Below are positions 41,528 through 55,240 of a DNA stretch of 64,000 bases, one piece after another (the first letter of the stretch is position 1; each line of letters starts with the position of its first letter). The DNA comes from Parahaliea aestuarii (GTDB taxonomy: Bacteria > Pseudomonadota > Gammaproteobacteria > Pseudomonadales > Halieaceae), in contig NZ_VRYZ01000002.1 in NCBI RefSeq assembly GCF_008064635.1, positions 496,001 to 560,000 on the forward strand, written 5' to 3'. The position numbers were made by a program, and so were the translations under genes. The notes under the pieces are model-generated. The model was not told the origin of the DNA, did no database searches, and worked only from the letters and a program-made list of their open reading frames with translations.

Positions 41528-41667
41528 TCACTGCTGTTGTCCCGGCCACAGTATGGACCAGCAGGGTACACGCGGAGCAACGCCCCTGTCCTAAGGCAGT
41601 CACATTCCTTATCATAGCGCCTCGCCAAAGGCGCAATCCGGCCACCCAGAAAAGAGATTTATTCCCG

Positions 41668-44253
41668 TTGAATCAACCTGTTAGCCACACACCGATGATG
41701 CAGCAATATTTCGGCATCAAGGCGGAGCACCCCCACGACCTGGTGTTCTACCGCATGGGCGATTTCTACGAACTGTTCTACGACGATGCGAAGAAGGCCG
41801 CGGAGATTCTCGACATCACCCTGACCGCCCGCGGCAAATCCGGCGGTGAGCCCATTCCCATGGCCGGGGTGCCCTACCACGCCGCGGAAAACTACCTCGG
41901 GCGCCTGGTAAGAGCCGGGGTGTCGGTAGCCATTGCCGAGCAGATCGGCGACCCCGCCACCAGCAAGGGTCCGGTGGAGCGCAAAGTGGTGCGTGTGGTC
42001 ACACCGGGCACCCTGTCCGACGAAGCCCTCTTGCAGGAGCGCGTGGACAACCTGCTGCTGGCAGTGAACAGCCGCAGCGAACACTTTGGGATCGCCTACC
42101 TGGACCTTGCCAGCGGCCGTTTCCGCGCCCTGGAAGTGGCGGGAGAAGAGGCGCTGGCCAGCGAACTGCAACGCCTCAACCCCGCCGAGACGCTGTATAT
42201 TGAAAGCCTCTACCTGCCGGTGGTCACCGGCCGCCGCGGCGCCCGCAGCCAGCCGGAGTGGGAGTTCGACCTGGACAGTGCCCGCCGCGCGCTGAACAGC
42301 CAGTTCCAGAGCCACGACCTCAAGGGCTTTGGCTGCGACGACCTGGGCCTGGCCATCGGTGCCGCGGGCTGCCTGCTGCAATACGTCAAGGACACCCAGC
42401 GTTCCAGCCTGCCCCACATCCGCTCTATCAGCCACGAAAGCCGGGCCGAGAGCGTGATCATGGATGCCGCCACCCGGCGCAACCTGGAAATCGACCTCAA
42501 TCTCGCCGGCGGCGACAGCAATACCCTGCTGTCGGTGCTGGACAAAGGCGTGACCGCCATGGGCAGCCGCCTGCTGCGGCGCTGGCTGCACCGCCCGCTG
42601 ACCGACGTGGCGGTGCTGCGGGAGCGCCAGCAGGCCATCGCTGACCTGTGTCACAACTATCACTTTGAGACGGTGCGCGAAGCCCTCAAGCCGATCGGCG
42701 ACATGGAGCGCATCCTGTCCCGGGTGGCCCTGCGCTCGGCGCGGCCGCGGGACCTCTCGCGCCTGTGTTCCTCCCTCGCCGCCCTGCCCCGGCTGCGCAG
42801 CGAACTGGCCCGGTGCGAAGCGCCACTGCTAGGGCAACTGACGCAACAGGCGGGCGACTACCCGGCGCTGGTGGACCTACTGCAACGGGCCATCATCGAC
42901 AACCCGCCGGTGGTGATCCGCGACGGCGGCGTGATCGCCGAGGGCTATGACGCCGAGCTGGACGACCTGCGCCAGATCAGCGGCAACGCCGGCGACTACC
43001 TGCTGGACATCGAACGGCGCGAGCGCGAGGCCACCGGCATCTCCACCCTGAAGGTGGGTTACAACCGGGTGCACGGCTACTACATTGAGATCAGCCGGGC
43101 GCAGTCGGACCAGGCCCCGGACGCCTATGTGCGGCGCCAGACCCTGAAAAACGCCGAGCGCTTTATCACCCCGGAGCTGAAAAGCTTCGAGGACAAGGCC
43201 CTGTCCAGCAAGAGCCGGGCCCTGGCCCGGGAAAAGGCCCTCTACGACGAGCTGCTGGAGCAGCTGAACGCGGAACTGGCTGCCCTGCAGGACACCGCCG
43301 CCGCGGTCTCCGAGATCGATGTGCTGGCCAACCTCGCCGAGCGCGCCGACCAACTCGACCTGTGCCGGCCGGAATTCTGCGAAGAGCAGGTGTTTGAGGT
43401 CAGCGCCGGCCGCCACCTGGTGGTGGAGCAGGTACTGGACGAGCCCTTTATCGCCAATGACACACTACTCAACGACCGGCGCCGCATGCTGCTGATCACC
43501 GGCCCCAACATGGGCGGTAAATCGACCTACATGCGCCAGAACGCGGTGATCGCCCTGCTCGCCCACATCGGCAGTTTCGTGCCCGCCACTGCCTGCCGGC
43601 TGGCGCCGCTGGATCGCATCTTTACCCGCATCGGCTCGTCGGACGACCTGGCTTCCGGCCGCTCCACCTTCATGGTGGAAATGACCGAGACCGCCAACAT
43701 CCTGCACAACGCCACGCCGCGCAGCCTGGTGCTGATGGACGAGGTGGGCCGCGGCACCAGCACCTTCGACGGTCTCAGCCTGGCCTGGGCGGCGGCGGTG
43801 GCACTGGCCCGGCAGGTGCGCGCCTTCACCCTGTTCGCCACCCACTACTTTGAGATGACCGCCCTGCCGGAGCAGTGCCCGACCATGGCCAACGTCCACC
43901 TGGATGCCACCGAGCACCGGGATCACGTGGTGTTCCTGCACCATATCCAGGAGGGGCCGGCCAATCGCAGCTTCGGCCTGCAGGTGGCCAGGCTGGCGGG
44001 CATCCCGGCACCGGTGCTGGCCGCCGCCCGCGACAAGCTGGCGGAACTGGAAAGCGGCGCTCCCGGCGGGCCGGCGCCGGCCCCCGGGGCCAGCGCGCCA
44101 TCCGCCCCCTTCCCGGCCCAGGCCGAGCTGTTCGCCAGCGCGGAACCCCACCCGGCTGTCACCGCGCTGGAAGCCCTGGAAGTGGATGAACTGAGCCCGC
44201 GCCAGGCCCTGGACACCCTTTACCAGCTGCGGGCCTTGCTCGACAAAGGGTGA
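41668..44253 (+). CDS. mutS: DNA mismatch repair protein MutS
   Basis: 861 residues from a TTG. Mismatch-binding domain with the Phe-x-Glu motif (MGDFYELF, about 33-37), connector and lever domains, clamp, ATPase Walker [14 protein letters not shown] near 612, [13 protein letters not shown], and [10 protein letters not shown]-terminal tail ([12 protein letters not shown]) precedes the tetramerisation helices. The TTG at 41668 extends to a family-like N-terminus (HTPMMQQYF); ATG 41695 is the alternative but begins inside that motif. Confidence 0.97.
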   Translation: MNQPVSHTPMMQQYFGIKAEHPHDLVFYRMGDFYELFYDDAKKAAEILDITLTARGKSGGEPIPMAGVPYHAAENYLGRLVRAGVSVAIAEQIGDPATSKGPVERKVVRVVTPGTLSDEALLQERVDNLLLAVNSRSEHFGIAYLDLASGRFRALEVAGEEALASELQRLNPAETLYIESLYLPVVTGRRGARSQPEWEFDLDSARRALNSQFQSHDLKGFGCDDLGLAIGAAGCLLQYVKDTQRSSLPHIRSISHESRAESVIMDAATRRNLEIDLNLAGGDSNTLLSVLDKGVTAMGSRLLRRWLHRPLTDVAVLRERQQAIADLCHNYHFETVREALKPIGDMERILSRVALRSARPRDLSRLCSSLAALPRLRSELARCEAPLLGQLTQQAGDYPALVDLLQRAIIDNPPVVIRDGGVIAEGYDAELDDLRQISGNAGDYLLDIERREREATGISTLKVGYNRVHGYYIEISRAQSDQAPDAYVRRQTLKNAERFITPELKSFEDKALSSKSRALAREKALYDELLEQLNAELAALQDTAAAVSEIDVLANLAERADQLDLCRPEFCEEQVFEVSAGRHLVVEQVLDEPFIANDTLLNDRRRMLLITGPNMGGKSTYMRQNAVIALLAHIGSFVPATACRLAPLDRIFTRIGSSDDLASGRSTFMVEMTETANILHNATPRSLVLMDEVGRGTSTFDGLSLAWAAAVALARQVRAFTLFATHYFEMTALPEQCPTMANVHLDATEHRDHVVFLHHIQEGPANRSFGLQVARLAGIPAPVLAAARDKLAELESGAPGGPAPAPGASAPSAPFPAQAELFASAEPHPAVTALEALEVDELSPRQALDTLYQLRALLDKG

Positions 44254-44374
44254 CTTTCGGCAGCGTTTTTTCCACGTCTGCCGGAGAGATAAAAAGGCTT
44301 CAATTACAGTTGCTTAACAGTTAGAATGGCCGCCCTTTCAACACCGGCCCCACGGAAGCAGAGGCAGAAACGGC

Positions 44375-44698
44375 ATGACATTCGTTGTTGGCGAACAGTG
44401 TATCAAGTGCAAGCACACAGACTGTGTAGAGGTGTGCCCGGTGGATTGTTTCTACGAAGGTCCCAATTTCCTGGTTATTCACCCCGACGAGTGCATTGAC
44501 TGCGCCCTGTGTGAGCCGGAGTGTCCAGTGGACGCCATTTTCTCCGAGGACGAACTGCCGGAGGACCAGCAGGTCTTCCTGGAACTGAACGCCGAGCTGG
44601 CCGAGGTGTGGCCCAACATCACCGAGATGAAGGAATCTCCCGCGGACGCCGCCGAGTGGGAAGGCAAGCCGAACAAGCTGGAGCTGCTGGAGCGCTGA
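44375..44698 (+). CDS. fdxA: 7Fe ferredoxin FdxA
   Basis: 107 residues with [21 protein letters not shown] and [16 protein letters not shown], giving one [3Fe-4S] and one [4Fe-4S] cluster as in the Azotobacter/Pseudomonas 7Fe ferredoxins. It is a low-potential electron carrier. It lies between mutS and rpoS as in Pseudomonas. A strong terminator follows. Confidence 0.95.
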   Translation: MTFVVGEQCIKCKHTDCVEVCPVDCFYEGPNFLVIHPDECIDCALCEPECPVDAIFSEDELPEDQQVFLELNAELAEVWPNITEMKESPADAAEWEGKPNKLELLER

Positions 44699-44724
44699 GC
44701 GCCTGCAACAAGCTGGACAGCATA

Positions 44725-44752
44725 AAAAACCCCGCCATAAAGCGGGGTTTTT
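44725..44752. terminator. Bidirectional intrinsic terminator between fdxA and rpoS
   Basis: AAAAA-CCCCGC-CATAAA-GCGGGG-TTTTT: a 6-bp GC stem flanked by A and T runs, so it can stop transcription from both fdxA (plus) and rpoS (minus). Confidence 0.9.
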
Positions 44753-44807
44753 CGTTTAGGGTGAGTTGAAATGGGCCCCCGCCTTCGCAGGGGGGACCGG
44801 GCTGTCA

Positions 44808-45878
44808 TCAACTGAACAGGGATTCGCCGGTCAGCCCCTGGGTTTCCATGATCACCCGCAGGCGGCGCAGGGCCTCTACCTGGATCTGACGCACCCGCTC
44901 GCGGGTGAGGCCAATTTCCCGGCCAACCTCTTCCAGCGTGCTGCTTTCGTAGCCGCGCAGGCCGAAGCGGCGGGACACCACTTCGCGCTGCTTCTCGCTC
45001 AATTCCTCCAGCCACAGGGCAATGTTGTCGTTGATGTCGTCTTCCTGCAGCAACTGGGAGGGGTCGGAGACCTGCAGGTCGGCGATGGTATCGACCACGG
45101 TCCTGTCGGAGTCCTGCCCCACCGGGAGATCCACAGAGGTCACCCGCTCGTTCAGCCCGAGCAGCCGCTTCACATCCTCCGGCGGCTTGTCGAGCATGTC
45201 GGCGATCTCTTCCGCACTGGGCTCGTGATCCAGCTTCTGGGTCAGTTCCCGCGCCGCGCGCAGGTAGACGTTGAGCTCCTTCACCACATGGATCGGCAGG
45301 CGGATGGTGCGGGTCTGGTTCATGATGGCCCGCTCGATGGTCTGGCGAATCCACCAGGTGGCGTAGGTCGAGAAGCGAAACCCGCGCTCCGGGTCGAACT
45401 TTTCCACCGCCCGGATCAGCCCCAGGTTGCCCTCTTCGATCAGGTCCAGCAGGGTCAGTCCGCGATTGATGTAGCGGCGGGAAATTTTCACCACCAGGCG
45501 CAGGTTGCTCTCGATCATCCGGCGCCGGGCATCGACATCGCCCTTGCGTACCAGCCGGGCGAAGTATTTTTCCTCGTCGGCGGTCAGCAGCGGCGAAAAA
45601 CCGATTTCATTGAGATAGAGCTGGGTGGGGTCGAGGGACTTGTCGACCGCGCGGCTGGACTTGGCGCGTTCGAAAGCTGCGTCTTCGTCAGTGTCGTTGC
45701 GCTGGGCCAATTTGGCAGGTGCGGGTTTGGCCGGCGCGGGCTTTCTGGCCTTGCCAGCCAACCCCGTTCCGGCGACCTTCCCCTCCGGGCATGAGGGTTC
45801 AGGCGTACTGCTGCTGCCCCGGGTCGTGCTTTTTTGCGACATCCGTTTCGAGCTTTTCTTTGGCGTTTCCACATCCAT
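44808..45878 (-). CDS. rpoS: RNA polymerase sigma factor RpoS
   Basis: 356 residues. The Lys/Pro/Ala-rich N-terminal extension ([14 protein letters not shown]) is longer than in E. coli. Sigma1.2 ([28 protein letters not shown]), region 2 ([42 protein letters not shown]), region 3 and region 4.2 ([20 protein letters not shown]) are intact. It is the stationary-phase sigma factor. It is downstream of nlpD, which usually contains an rpoS promoter. Confidence 0.97.
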   Translation of the reverse strand: MDVETPKKSSKRMSQKSTTRGSSSTPEPSCPEGKVAGTGLAGKARKPAPAKPAPAKLAQRNDTDEDAAFERAKSSRAVDKSLDPTQLYLNEIGFSPLLTADEEKYFARLVRKGDVDARRRMIESNLRLVVKISRRYINRGLTLLDLIEEGNLGLIRAVEKFDPERGFRFSTYATWWIRQTIERAIMNQTRTIRLPIHVVKELNVYLRAARELTQKLDHEPSAEEIADMLDKPPEDVKRLLGLNERVTSVDLPVGQDSDRTVVDTIADLQVSDPSQLLQEDDINDNIALWLEELSEKQREVVSRRFGLRGYESSTLEEVGREIGLTRERVRQIQVEALRRLRVIMETQGLTGESLFS

Positions 45879-46045
45879 GGGCTATACCTCTTTTATCATC
45901 CAACGGAACGATTGAGAGTATTTCTCGCCGGTCAGCCAGATTACTCCCAATACCCCGGGCAGTTCAAGCGCGCTGCTACGGTTTGTTGTTTGCCAACGAT
46001 ATTCCATATGGAATGTAACTGCGACTTTCCTAGTTATCGCTAGCT

Positions 46046-46870
46046 CTAACGAGCGGGTAGCAACTGCAGCGGATCGACCGGTTTCCCGTTGCGTCGGATT
46101 TCGAAATGCAGCTTGACCGTATCCGTCCCGGAGCTGCCCTTCTCTGCAATTTTCTGCCCGCTTTTCACACTCTGCCCTTCCCTGACCAGCAGTCGGTCAT
46201 TGTGGCCGTAGGCGCTGAGGTAGGTATCGTTGTGCTTGACGATCAGCAGTTCGCCAAAACCCGCGATGCCGGTACCCGCGTAAACCACCACACCTTCCGC
46301 CACCGCTACTACTTCCTCGCCACGATTGCCGCCGATATCGATGCCCTTGTGCACCGTGCTGGAATAGCGTCGCACCAGCGGGCCGCTCGCCGGCCAGCGC
46401 CAGGCGCCGACCGCCTTTTGCGGCGGGGCCGGCGGCGGGGGTGGCGATGCGTCGACGGCGATAACCTTTTTACCGGAAGCCGGTGAAGGTTGTGTGACAG
46501 GAGGTTTGGTGGCAGAGGGTTTGGAGGTCGAAGGCACCGTGCGCGCCGACTCGCTGCGGGAGGCCGCAGGTGTCCTGACCGGCGCTGCCTTCAACTGCAG
46601 CAGCTGGCCGGGATAAATGGTGTAGGGGGCGGCGATGCCATTGGCTGCCGCCAGCGCGCGAAAATCAAGGCCGTTGCGCCAGGCGATGGAATACAGGGTG
46701 TCGCCCCGGCGCACCCGGTAGCTGCCCGGCGCGGGCGCTTCAGATGAGCGGTATACCGGTGGATTGTGGCGCGGCGCCGGGCTGTTGCGATCTTCAATCG
46801 GCGCCCGCGGCGGGCTGCCACAGGCGGTCAGGCAGCACAGGAGAAGGCAACAGTACAGCTTGTCTGACAC
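46046..46870 (-). CDS. nlpD: NlpD lipoprotein, activator of amidase AmiC
   Basis: 274 residues. The lipobox LTACGS directs lipidation at Cys17. A LysM domain (YRVRRGDTLYSIAWRNGLDF) is followed by a Pro/Ser-rich linker with poly-Pro, then a degenerate M23/LytM domain (HKGIDIGGNRGEEVVAVAEG, YGHNDRLLVREGQ, LHFEIRRNGKPVDPLQLLP). The LytM domain has lost part of the zinc site, as in E. coli NlpD, so it activates rather than cleaves. It starts with GTG. Confidence 0.95.
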   Translation of the reverse strand: MSDKLYCCLLLCCLTACGSPPRAPIEDRNSPAPRHNPPVYRSSEAPAPGSYRVRRGDTLYSIAWRNGLDFRALAAANGIAAPYTIYPGQLLQLKAAPVRTPAASRSESARTVPSTSKPSATKPPVTQPSPASGKKVIAVDASPPPPPAPPQKAVGAWRWPASGPLVRRYSSTVHKGIDIGGNRGEEVVAVAEGVVVYAGTGIAGFGELLIVKHNDTYLSAYGHNDRLLVREGQSVKSGQKIAEKGSSGTDTVKLHFEIRRNGKPVDPLQLLPAR

Positions 46871-46908
46871 GGCCCCTCCTTTGCCTCAGGTGATGCTCCC
46901 TCGCGGGT

Positions 46909-47826
46909 TCAGGCCCGGTTCCAGCGAGTATCGATAAGCCACACCGCAAGGCCGCCGGCCAGCGCCAGGGCAATGCACAGCCACAGTTGGGGATCTTCCC
47001 CGGTGAGTTGCAGAAAACGTCCGGGCAATATCGGCACCTGCTGCACCGGGCGCATCTCGCCGCCAGCACCCTCTACCCAGTCGAGCGCTTCCTTCCACGG
47101 CCAGACCACCGCCAGGGAGCCAAACAGAAAGCCGGTGAGCAGGGCCAGAGTGCCCGGGCGCTGGTGCCTGAGCAACCAGTGCAGCAGGCGCGAGAAGCAC
47201 AGCAGGCCGCAGGCGGCACCGGCGGCAAATACGGCGATGAACTCCAGGTCAAAGGATTTCAGGGCATTCAGCACGACCGCGTACATGCCCAGCAATACCA
47301 GGATAAAGCTGCCGGAGATGCCGGGCAGGATCATCGCGCAGATGGCGATAAAGCCGGCGCCAAACACCGCCGGCAGGCCGGCACTCTCCAGCCCCAGGGC
47401 CGGCGAGAGGGCCACCGCCAGCGCGAAGCCCGTGCCCGCCAGCAGGCAGGCTATGCGGGCCGGATTCCACGCGCCGACCTGCCGCAGCAGGACCAGGGCC
47501 GAGGCCAGGATCAGGCCGAAGAAAAAAGCCCACAGCGGCACCGGGTGGGTTTCCAGGAGCCAGGCAATCAGCCGAGCCAGGGACAGGATACTGGTGGCAA
47601 TGCCCGCCAGCAGTGTCAGCAGGAAGGCGCCGTCGACATGCTGCCAGGCGTCCTTGATCCGGCCTTTCAGCACCAGCCCCAGCAGGGCCAGGTCGAAGGC
47701 CCGGATGGCCCCGAGCAGGCGATCGTAGATACCGGTAATAAATGCCATGGTACCCCCGGACACCCCGGGGACGATGTCGGCCGCGCCCATCAGCACACCG
47801 CGCAGGTAGATGCCCAGCCAGCCCAC
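46909..47826 (-). CDS. DUF368 polytopic membrane protein
   Basis: 305 residues and about 8-9 hydrophobic helices, with the family signature RGVLMGAADIVPGVSGGTMAFITGIYDRLL at the start (first 20 of it being the conserved core) and a repeat-like PGISGSFILVLLGMYAVV in the second half. DUF368 proteins have been linked to undecaprenyl-phosphate translocation (PopT). It starts at GTG 47826, 3 nt after pcm. In E. coli and Pseudomonas no such gene stands between pcm and nlpD. Confidence 0.85.
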   Translation of the reverse strand: MGWLGIYLRGVLMGAADIVPGVSGGTMAFITGIYDRLLGAIRAFDLALLGLVLKGRIKDAWQHVDGAFLLTLLAGIATSILSLARLIAWLLETHPVPLWAFFFGLILASALVLLRQVGAWNPARIACLLAGTGFALAVALSPALGLESAGLPAVFGAGFIAICAMILPGISGSFILVLLGMYAVVLNALKSFDLEFIAVFAAGAACGLLCFSRLLHWLLRHQRPGTLALLTGFLFGSLAVVWPWKEALDWVEGAGGEMRPVQQVPILPGRFLQLTGEDPQLWLCIALALAGGLAVWLIDTRWNRA

Positions 47827-47829
47827 TGA

Positions 47830-48462
47830 CTAGCGCTCCGTGCCGGGGCGCAGGGGAACGAAGCGCACGGCTTCGACGATCTCGGTAACAAAACCCTCGG
47901 GGCGGCGGCAAACCACCTGCAGGTGCTGGGTACGTCCGCCCACCGGAATCACCAGGCGCCCGCCCGGAGCCAGTTGGGCCAGCAGTTCGCGGGGGATTTC
48001 CTCCGGCGCCGCGGCGCTGAGAATGCCGTCGAAGGGCCCCTTGTCGGCCCAGCCCAGGGTGCCATCGCTGTGCCGCAACTGCACATTGCGCAGCTTGAGC
48101 TGGCGCATGCGGGGGCGGGCCCGGTCCAGCAGGGCCTTGATGCGCTCCACGCTGTACACCTGGTCCACCAACTGGGCCAGTACCGCCGTCTGGTAGCCCG
48201 AGCCGGTGCCAATTTCCAGTACATTGGCGCGCGGGCCATCGGCCAGCAGCAGCTCGGTCATGCGGGCGACGATATAGGGTTGGGACAGGGTTTGCTGGTA
48301 ACCGATGGGCAGGGCGGTATCTTCATAGGCCCGGTGGGCCATGGCCTCATCGAGAAAGAGGTGCCGCGGTGTGGTGCTCATCACGTCCAGCACCTGCTGG
48401 TCGCGAATGCCCTGTTCGCGCAGGCGCTGCACCAGGCGCTCCCGGGTGCGCCGGGAAGTCAT
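47830..48462 (-). CDS. pcm: Protein-L-isoaspartate O-methyltransferase
   Basis: About 210 residues: [48 protein letters not shown], the SAM-binding [18 protein letters not shown], and HSDGTLGW. It repairs isoaspartyl residues. ATG 48462 matches the usual N-terminus, but GTG 48492 and 48501 are in frame and overlap the truD end, so the start is uncertain. surE, usually between pcm and truD, is absent. Confidence 0.93.
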   Translation of the reverse strand: MTSRRTRERLVQRLREQGIRDQQVLDVMSTTPRHLFLDEAMAHRAYEDTALPIGYQQTLSQPYIVARMTELLLADGPRANVLEIGTGSGYQTAVLAQLVDQVYSVERIKALLDRARPRMRQLKLRNVQLRHSDGTLGWADKGPFDGILSAAAPEEIPRELLAQLAPGGRLVIPVGGRTQHLQVVCRRPEGFVTEIVEAVRFVPLRPGTER

Positions 48463-48484
48463 GCCAATACCGTTGAGGTCGACG

Positions 48485-49540
48485 CTACTCACTGCCGTCA
48501 CCAAACGCAAAGTCCCCTGTTGAATAGTCTATTATCTGCGCCAGTACGGCGGTGGCGTAGCTCCCGGCCCCGAGGCTGAACGCCAGCTGCAAGCTGCCAT
48601 CATCACAAAACTGCCAGCAAAAGTCATCCGGCAGGGCGCGCGCCGGGCGGTAGTCGAGGCTCAGGCCGGCGTCCTCCAGAAAGCGGCAAATGCCGCTCTC
48701 CGGGGCCAGTATTTGCGCCTGCTGCGCCAGCCGTTCAGGCCCCTGCAACGGCTCTCCACGCCCCCACAGCGGCAGTGCCGGATGCAGGTCGCCGGCTGCG
48801 GCGCGAGCGGCGATATCCGCGTCCACCTCATTGCAGGCGAAACGGCTCCGGGTGCCCTGCAGGCTGCACACATCGCCGGGCAAAACCGTATTCCAGCTGC
48901 CCTCTGCCACCCGCCGGGCCAGCAGGCGATTGAACAGCAGCGAGCGCAGCGCCGACAGGTACAGTCCGCGGCGCGTGCGGGACAGCTTGCGCCGGGGGCG
49001 CTCGGCCCATTGCCGGGCCTGCACCAGAGTGTTGCCGGCGCGGCCAAAGCGCTGTTCGCCAAAATAGTTGGGTACGCCGCCATCCCTGACCCCCTGCAGA
49101 CGCGCCAGCAGGTCCTCGCGCTCGCCCTCGACCTGACGCAGGGTCAGTGTGAACTGATTGGCCCGGTGCACGCCCCGGCGCAACTTGCGGCCATGCCGGC
49201 TGGCCGCCAGCACACTGACCTCGCCACTGCGTTCCAGTTGGCTCCAGTCCGGCTCCGCACGCCCCGCCAGGCCAACGCTGAACCACTGGCTGGTCACCGC
49301 ATGCCGGTCCTTCATGCCGCTGAAACCAATATCTCGCAGCGCCACTCCCGAGATTTCCGAAATGCGCTGGGCCAGGTCCGCGGTGTTCAGGCCGCGCTTT
49401 TGCAGGTGGAGAAAGGCGTGCTCGCCGCTACCATCGGGTTCAAAGCCCAACTGCTCGCGGACGATGAAGTCCTCCGGGGACTGGCGGATCAGGCCGCGGG
49501 CGCTGGGCGCCGGGCCGGCAGTGGGCCAGGTCTCGTTCAT
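48485..49540 (-). CDS. truD: tRNA pseudouridine(13) synthase
   Basis: 351 residues with the TruD motifs [44 protein letters not shown] (catalytic Asp in KDRHA), [13 protein letters not shown] and [16 protein letters not shown]. It makes pseudouridine 13 in tRNA-Glu. The ATG overlaps the ispF stop by 4 nt (ATGA). Confidence 0.95.
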   Translation of the reverse strand: MNETWPTAGPAPSARGLIRQSPEDFIVREQLGFEPDGSGEHAFLHLQKRGLNTADLAQRISEISGVALRDIGFSGMKDRHAVTSQWFSVGLAGRAEPDWSQLERSGEVSVLAASRHGRKLRRGVHRANQFTLTLRQVEGEREDLLARLQGVRDGGVPNYFGEQRFGRAGNTLVQARQWAERPRRKLSRTRRGLYLSALRSLLFNRLLARRVAEGSWNTVLPGDVCSLQGTRSRFACNEVDADIAARAAAGDLHPALPLWGRGEPLQGPERLAQQAQILAPESGICRFLEDAGLSLDYRPARALPDDFCWQFCDDGSLQLAFSLGAGSYATAVLAQIIDYSTGDFAFGDGSE

Positions 49541-50010
49541 CGCGGTTGCAGCAGCACCACGGCGTGGGCGGCAATGCCCTCCCTGCGCCCCGTGAAGCCC
49601 AGCCCCTCGGTAGTGGTGGCCTTGACATTGACCTGCGCCTCAGCGGCCTCCAGGTCGGCGGCAATATTGGCCCGCATGGCAGCGATATGGGGCGCCAGCC
49701 TGGGCGCCTGGGCAATCACGGTGGCGTCCAGGTTCCCGAACTGCCAGCCGGCCGCTGTCACCTGGGCCATCACCGCCCGCAGCAGGCCGCGACTGTCAGC
49801 CCCGGCAAAGGCCGGATCGGAGTCCGGGAAGTGGCGGCCGATATCGCCGGCGCCGATGGCCCCCAGCAGGGCATCGCAAATGGCGTGCAGCAGCACATCG
49901 CCGTCGGAGTGGGCCACCAGGCCCGCCTCGAAAGCAATGTGTTCGCCCCCCAGCACCACGTGGTCGCCGGGGCCAAAGCGGTGGACATCATAGCCGTGGC
50001 CGATTCGCAT
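49537..50010 (-). CDS. ispF: 2-C-methyl-D-erythritol 2,4-cyclodiphosphate synthase
   Basis: 157 residues: [12 protein letters not shown] (zinc Asp and His), [27 protein letters not shown] (zinc His), [28 protein letters not shown]. It makes MEcPP in the non-mevalonate isoprenoid pathway. I chose ATG 50010 because the conserved N-terminus begins there; an earlier in-frame ATG adds 14 repetitive residues. Confidence 0.96.
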   Translation of the reverse strand: MRIGHGYDVHRFGPGDHVVLGGEHIAFEAGLVAHSDGDVLLHAICDALLGAIGAGDIGRHFPDSDPAFAGADSRGLLRAVMAQVTAAGWQFGNLDATVIAQAPRLAPHIAAMRANIAADLEAAEAQVNVKATTTEGLGFTGRREGIAAHAVVLLQPR

Positions 50011-50053
50011 CAGTACGTCTCGCTGCTCTTGCTGCATCTCATGTCGCTGCATC

Positions 50054-50746
50054 TCATGTGTTCAGTGCTCGCAGGTACCATTCAGCCAGCGGCAGATCCG
50101 CCGCTACTGTCACCTTGAGGTTGGCAGGGCTGCCTTCGACCAGTTGCACCGGATGACCGGCCCACTCCATGGCGGAGGCCTCGTCGGTAACCGCAACGCC
50201 GGCGGCCAGTGCATCAACCAGGGCCGCGCGCAATTCGCCGAGGCGGAACATCTGCGGCGTCTGGGCGCGCCAGTAGTGATGGCGGTCCACGGTCGCCTCC
50301 ACCTGTCGGCCGTCGACCGCGCGCTTCAGGGTATCCACCACCGGCTGGGCGAGAATGCCACCTTCGTCCACCGCGGTGACCGCATCGATCAGCGCCTGCA
50401 AATCCCGGGCAGCCAGGCAGGGGCGCGCCGCATCGTGCACCAGCACCCAGTCTTTCTCATATGCAAATTCTTGCAAGCCATCGAGCCCCGCGAGGACCGA
50501 ATCTGCCCGCTCGGCACCTCCCGTTACCCGCAGCACGCGCGGATCGGCCAGCGCCGGCAGGGACCCGGCCCACTCATCCTCAGGGTGCAGGGCCACGGCG
50601 ACCCGCCGGATGTCGGCGCAGTTCAGCAGGGCGCGCAGACTGTGGGCCAGCAACGGTTCGCCGGCCAGCGGCAGGTACTGCTTGGGCAGCCCTCCCCCCA
50701 TGCGCCGACCGATACCGGCGGCGGGAATCACAGCGTACAGCGCCAT
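50054..50746 (-). CDS. ispD: 2-C-methyl-D-erythritol 4-phosphate cytidylyltransferase
   Basis: 230 residues: [25 protein letters not shown] (nucleotide-binding), [38 protein letters not shown]. It activates MEP with CTP, two steps before IspF. ATG 50746 is 5 nt after the ftsB stop. Confidence 0.96.
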   Translation of the reverse strand: MALYAVIPAAGIGRRMGGGLPKQYLPLAGEPLLAHSLRALLNCADIRRVAVALHPEDEWAGSLPALADPRVLRVTGGAERADSVLAGLDGLQEFAYEKDWVLVHDAARPCLAARDLQALIDAVTAVDEGGILAQPVVDTLKRAVDGRQVEATVDRHHYWRAQTPQMFRLGELRAALVDALAAGVAVTDEASAMEWAGHPVQLVEGSPANLKVTVAADLPLAEWYLRALNT

Positions 50747-50751
50747 CTGGC

Positions 50752-51240
50752 TCAAGCGCCGGGTGCTCCGGCAGGCGGCGAGGGCTGCTGCCCTGCAGTT
50801 GCCTGCTCCTCGCCGTCCGGGCTGCTGGCTCTGTCTTCGCCTTCAACATCAGAGCCGGTAGCTGTCTCGCCGGGCGCCCGGTTGTCGGCACCGGACTGGC
50901 GCTCGCCGGCGGCTTCGCCCTCCGGCTGGTCACTGCCCCCCGCGGCAGGTAACTTGCGCGGAGCCTCGTCTTCCTCAACAAACTGGTAGAAAACTTCACC
51001 CTCGCGGATCAGGCCGAGCTGTTCCCGCGCGCGCTGCTCGACGCTGCGGTTGCCGCTCTGCAGCTCCAGCACCTCGCGTTCGAGTACCGCATTGCGGGCC
51101 CGCAGCTCTTCATTGATGGCGCTCTGCTCGACCACCTGCGACTCCAGGCGATGCTTTTCCGCCAGGCTGCCCTCGGCAATCCACAGCCGGTATTGCAATA
51201 CCAGCAACAGGAAGACCAGAACCGCGAGCAGCCAGCGCAT
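50752..51240 (-). CDS. ftsB: Cell-division protein FtsB with extended C-terminal tail
   Basis: 162 residues. One TM helix (LLAVLVFLLLVLQYRLW), a coiled coil (EELRARNAVLEREVLELQSG) and the conserved ARGQLGLIREGEVFYQFV-like motif (here AREQLGLIREGEVFYQFV) end by residue 90. A further 70 residues rich in Glu, Gly, Ala and Pro follow; E. coli FtsB has only about 103 residues in total. FtsB bridges FtsL and FtsQ in the divisome. The tail would be periplasmic and disordered. Confidence 0.93.
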   Translation of the reverse strand: MRWLLAVLVFLLLVLQYRLWIAEGSLAEKHRLESQVVEQSAINEELRARNAVLEREVLELQSGNRSVEQRAREQLGLIREGEVFYQFVEEDEAPRKLPAAGGSDQPEGEAAGERQSGADNRAPGETATGSDVEGEDRASSPDGEEQATAGQQPSPPAGAPGA

Positions 51241-51252
51241 CGGCAGCGGCGC

Positions 51253-53438
<2,186 letters not shown>

Positions 53439-53475
53439 TCAATCGACCCGGGCCAGGCCCGGGTGGTCAGTCCGT

Positions 53476-55218
<1,743 letters not shown>

Positions 55219-55240
55219 CTAGCAGAAAGCACCACCTGGC

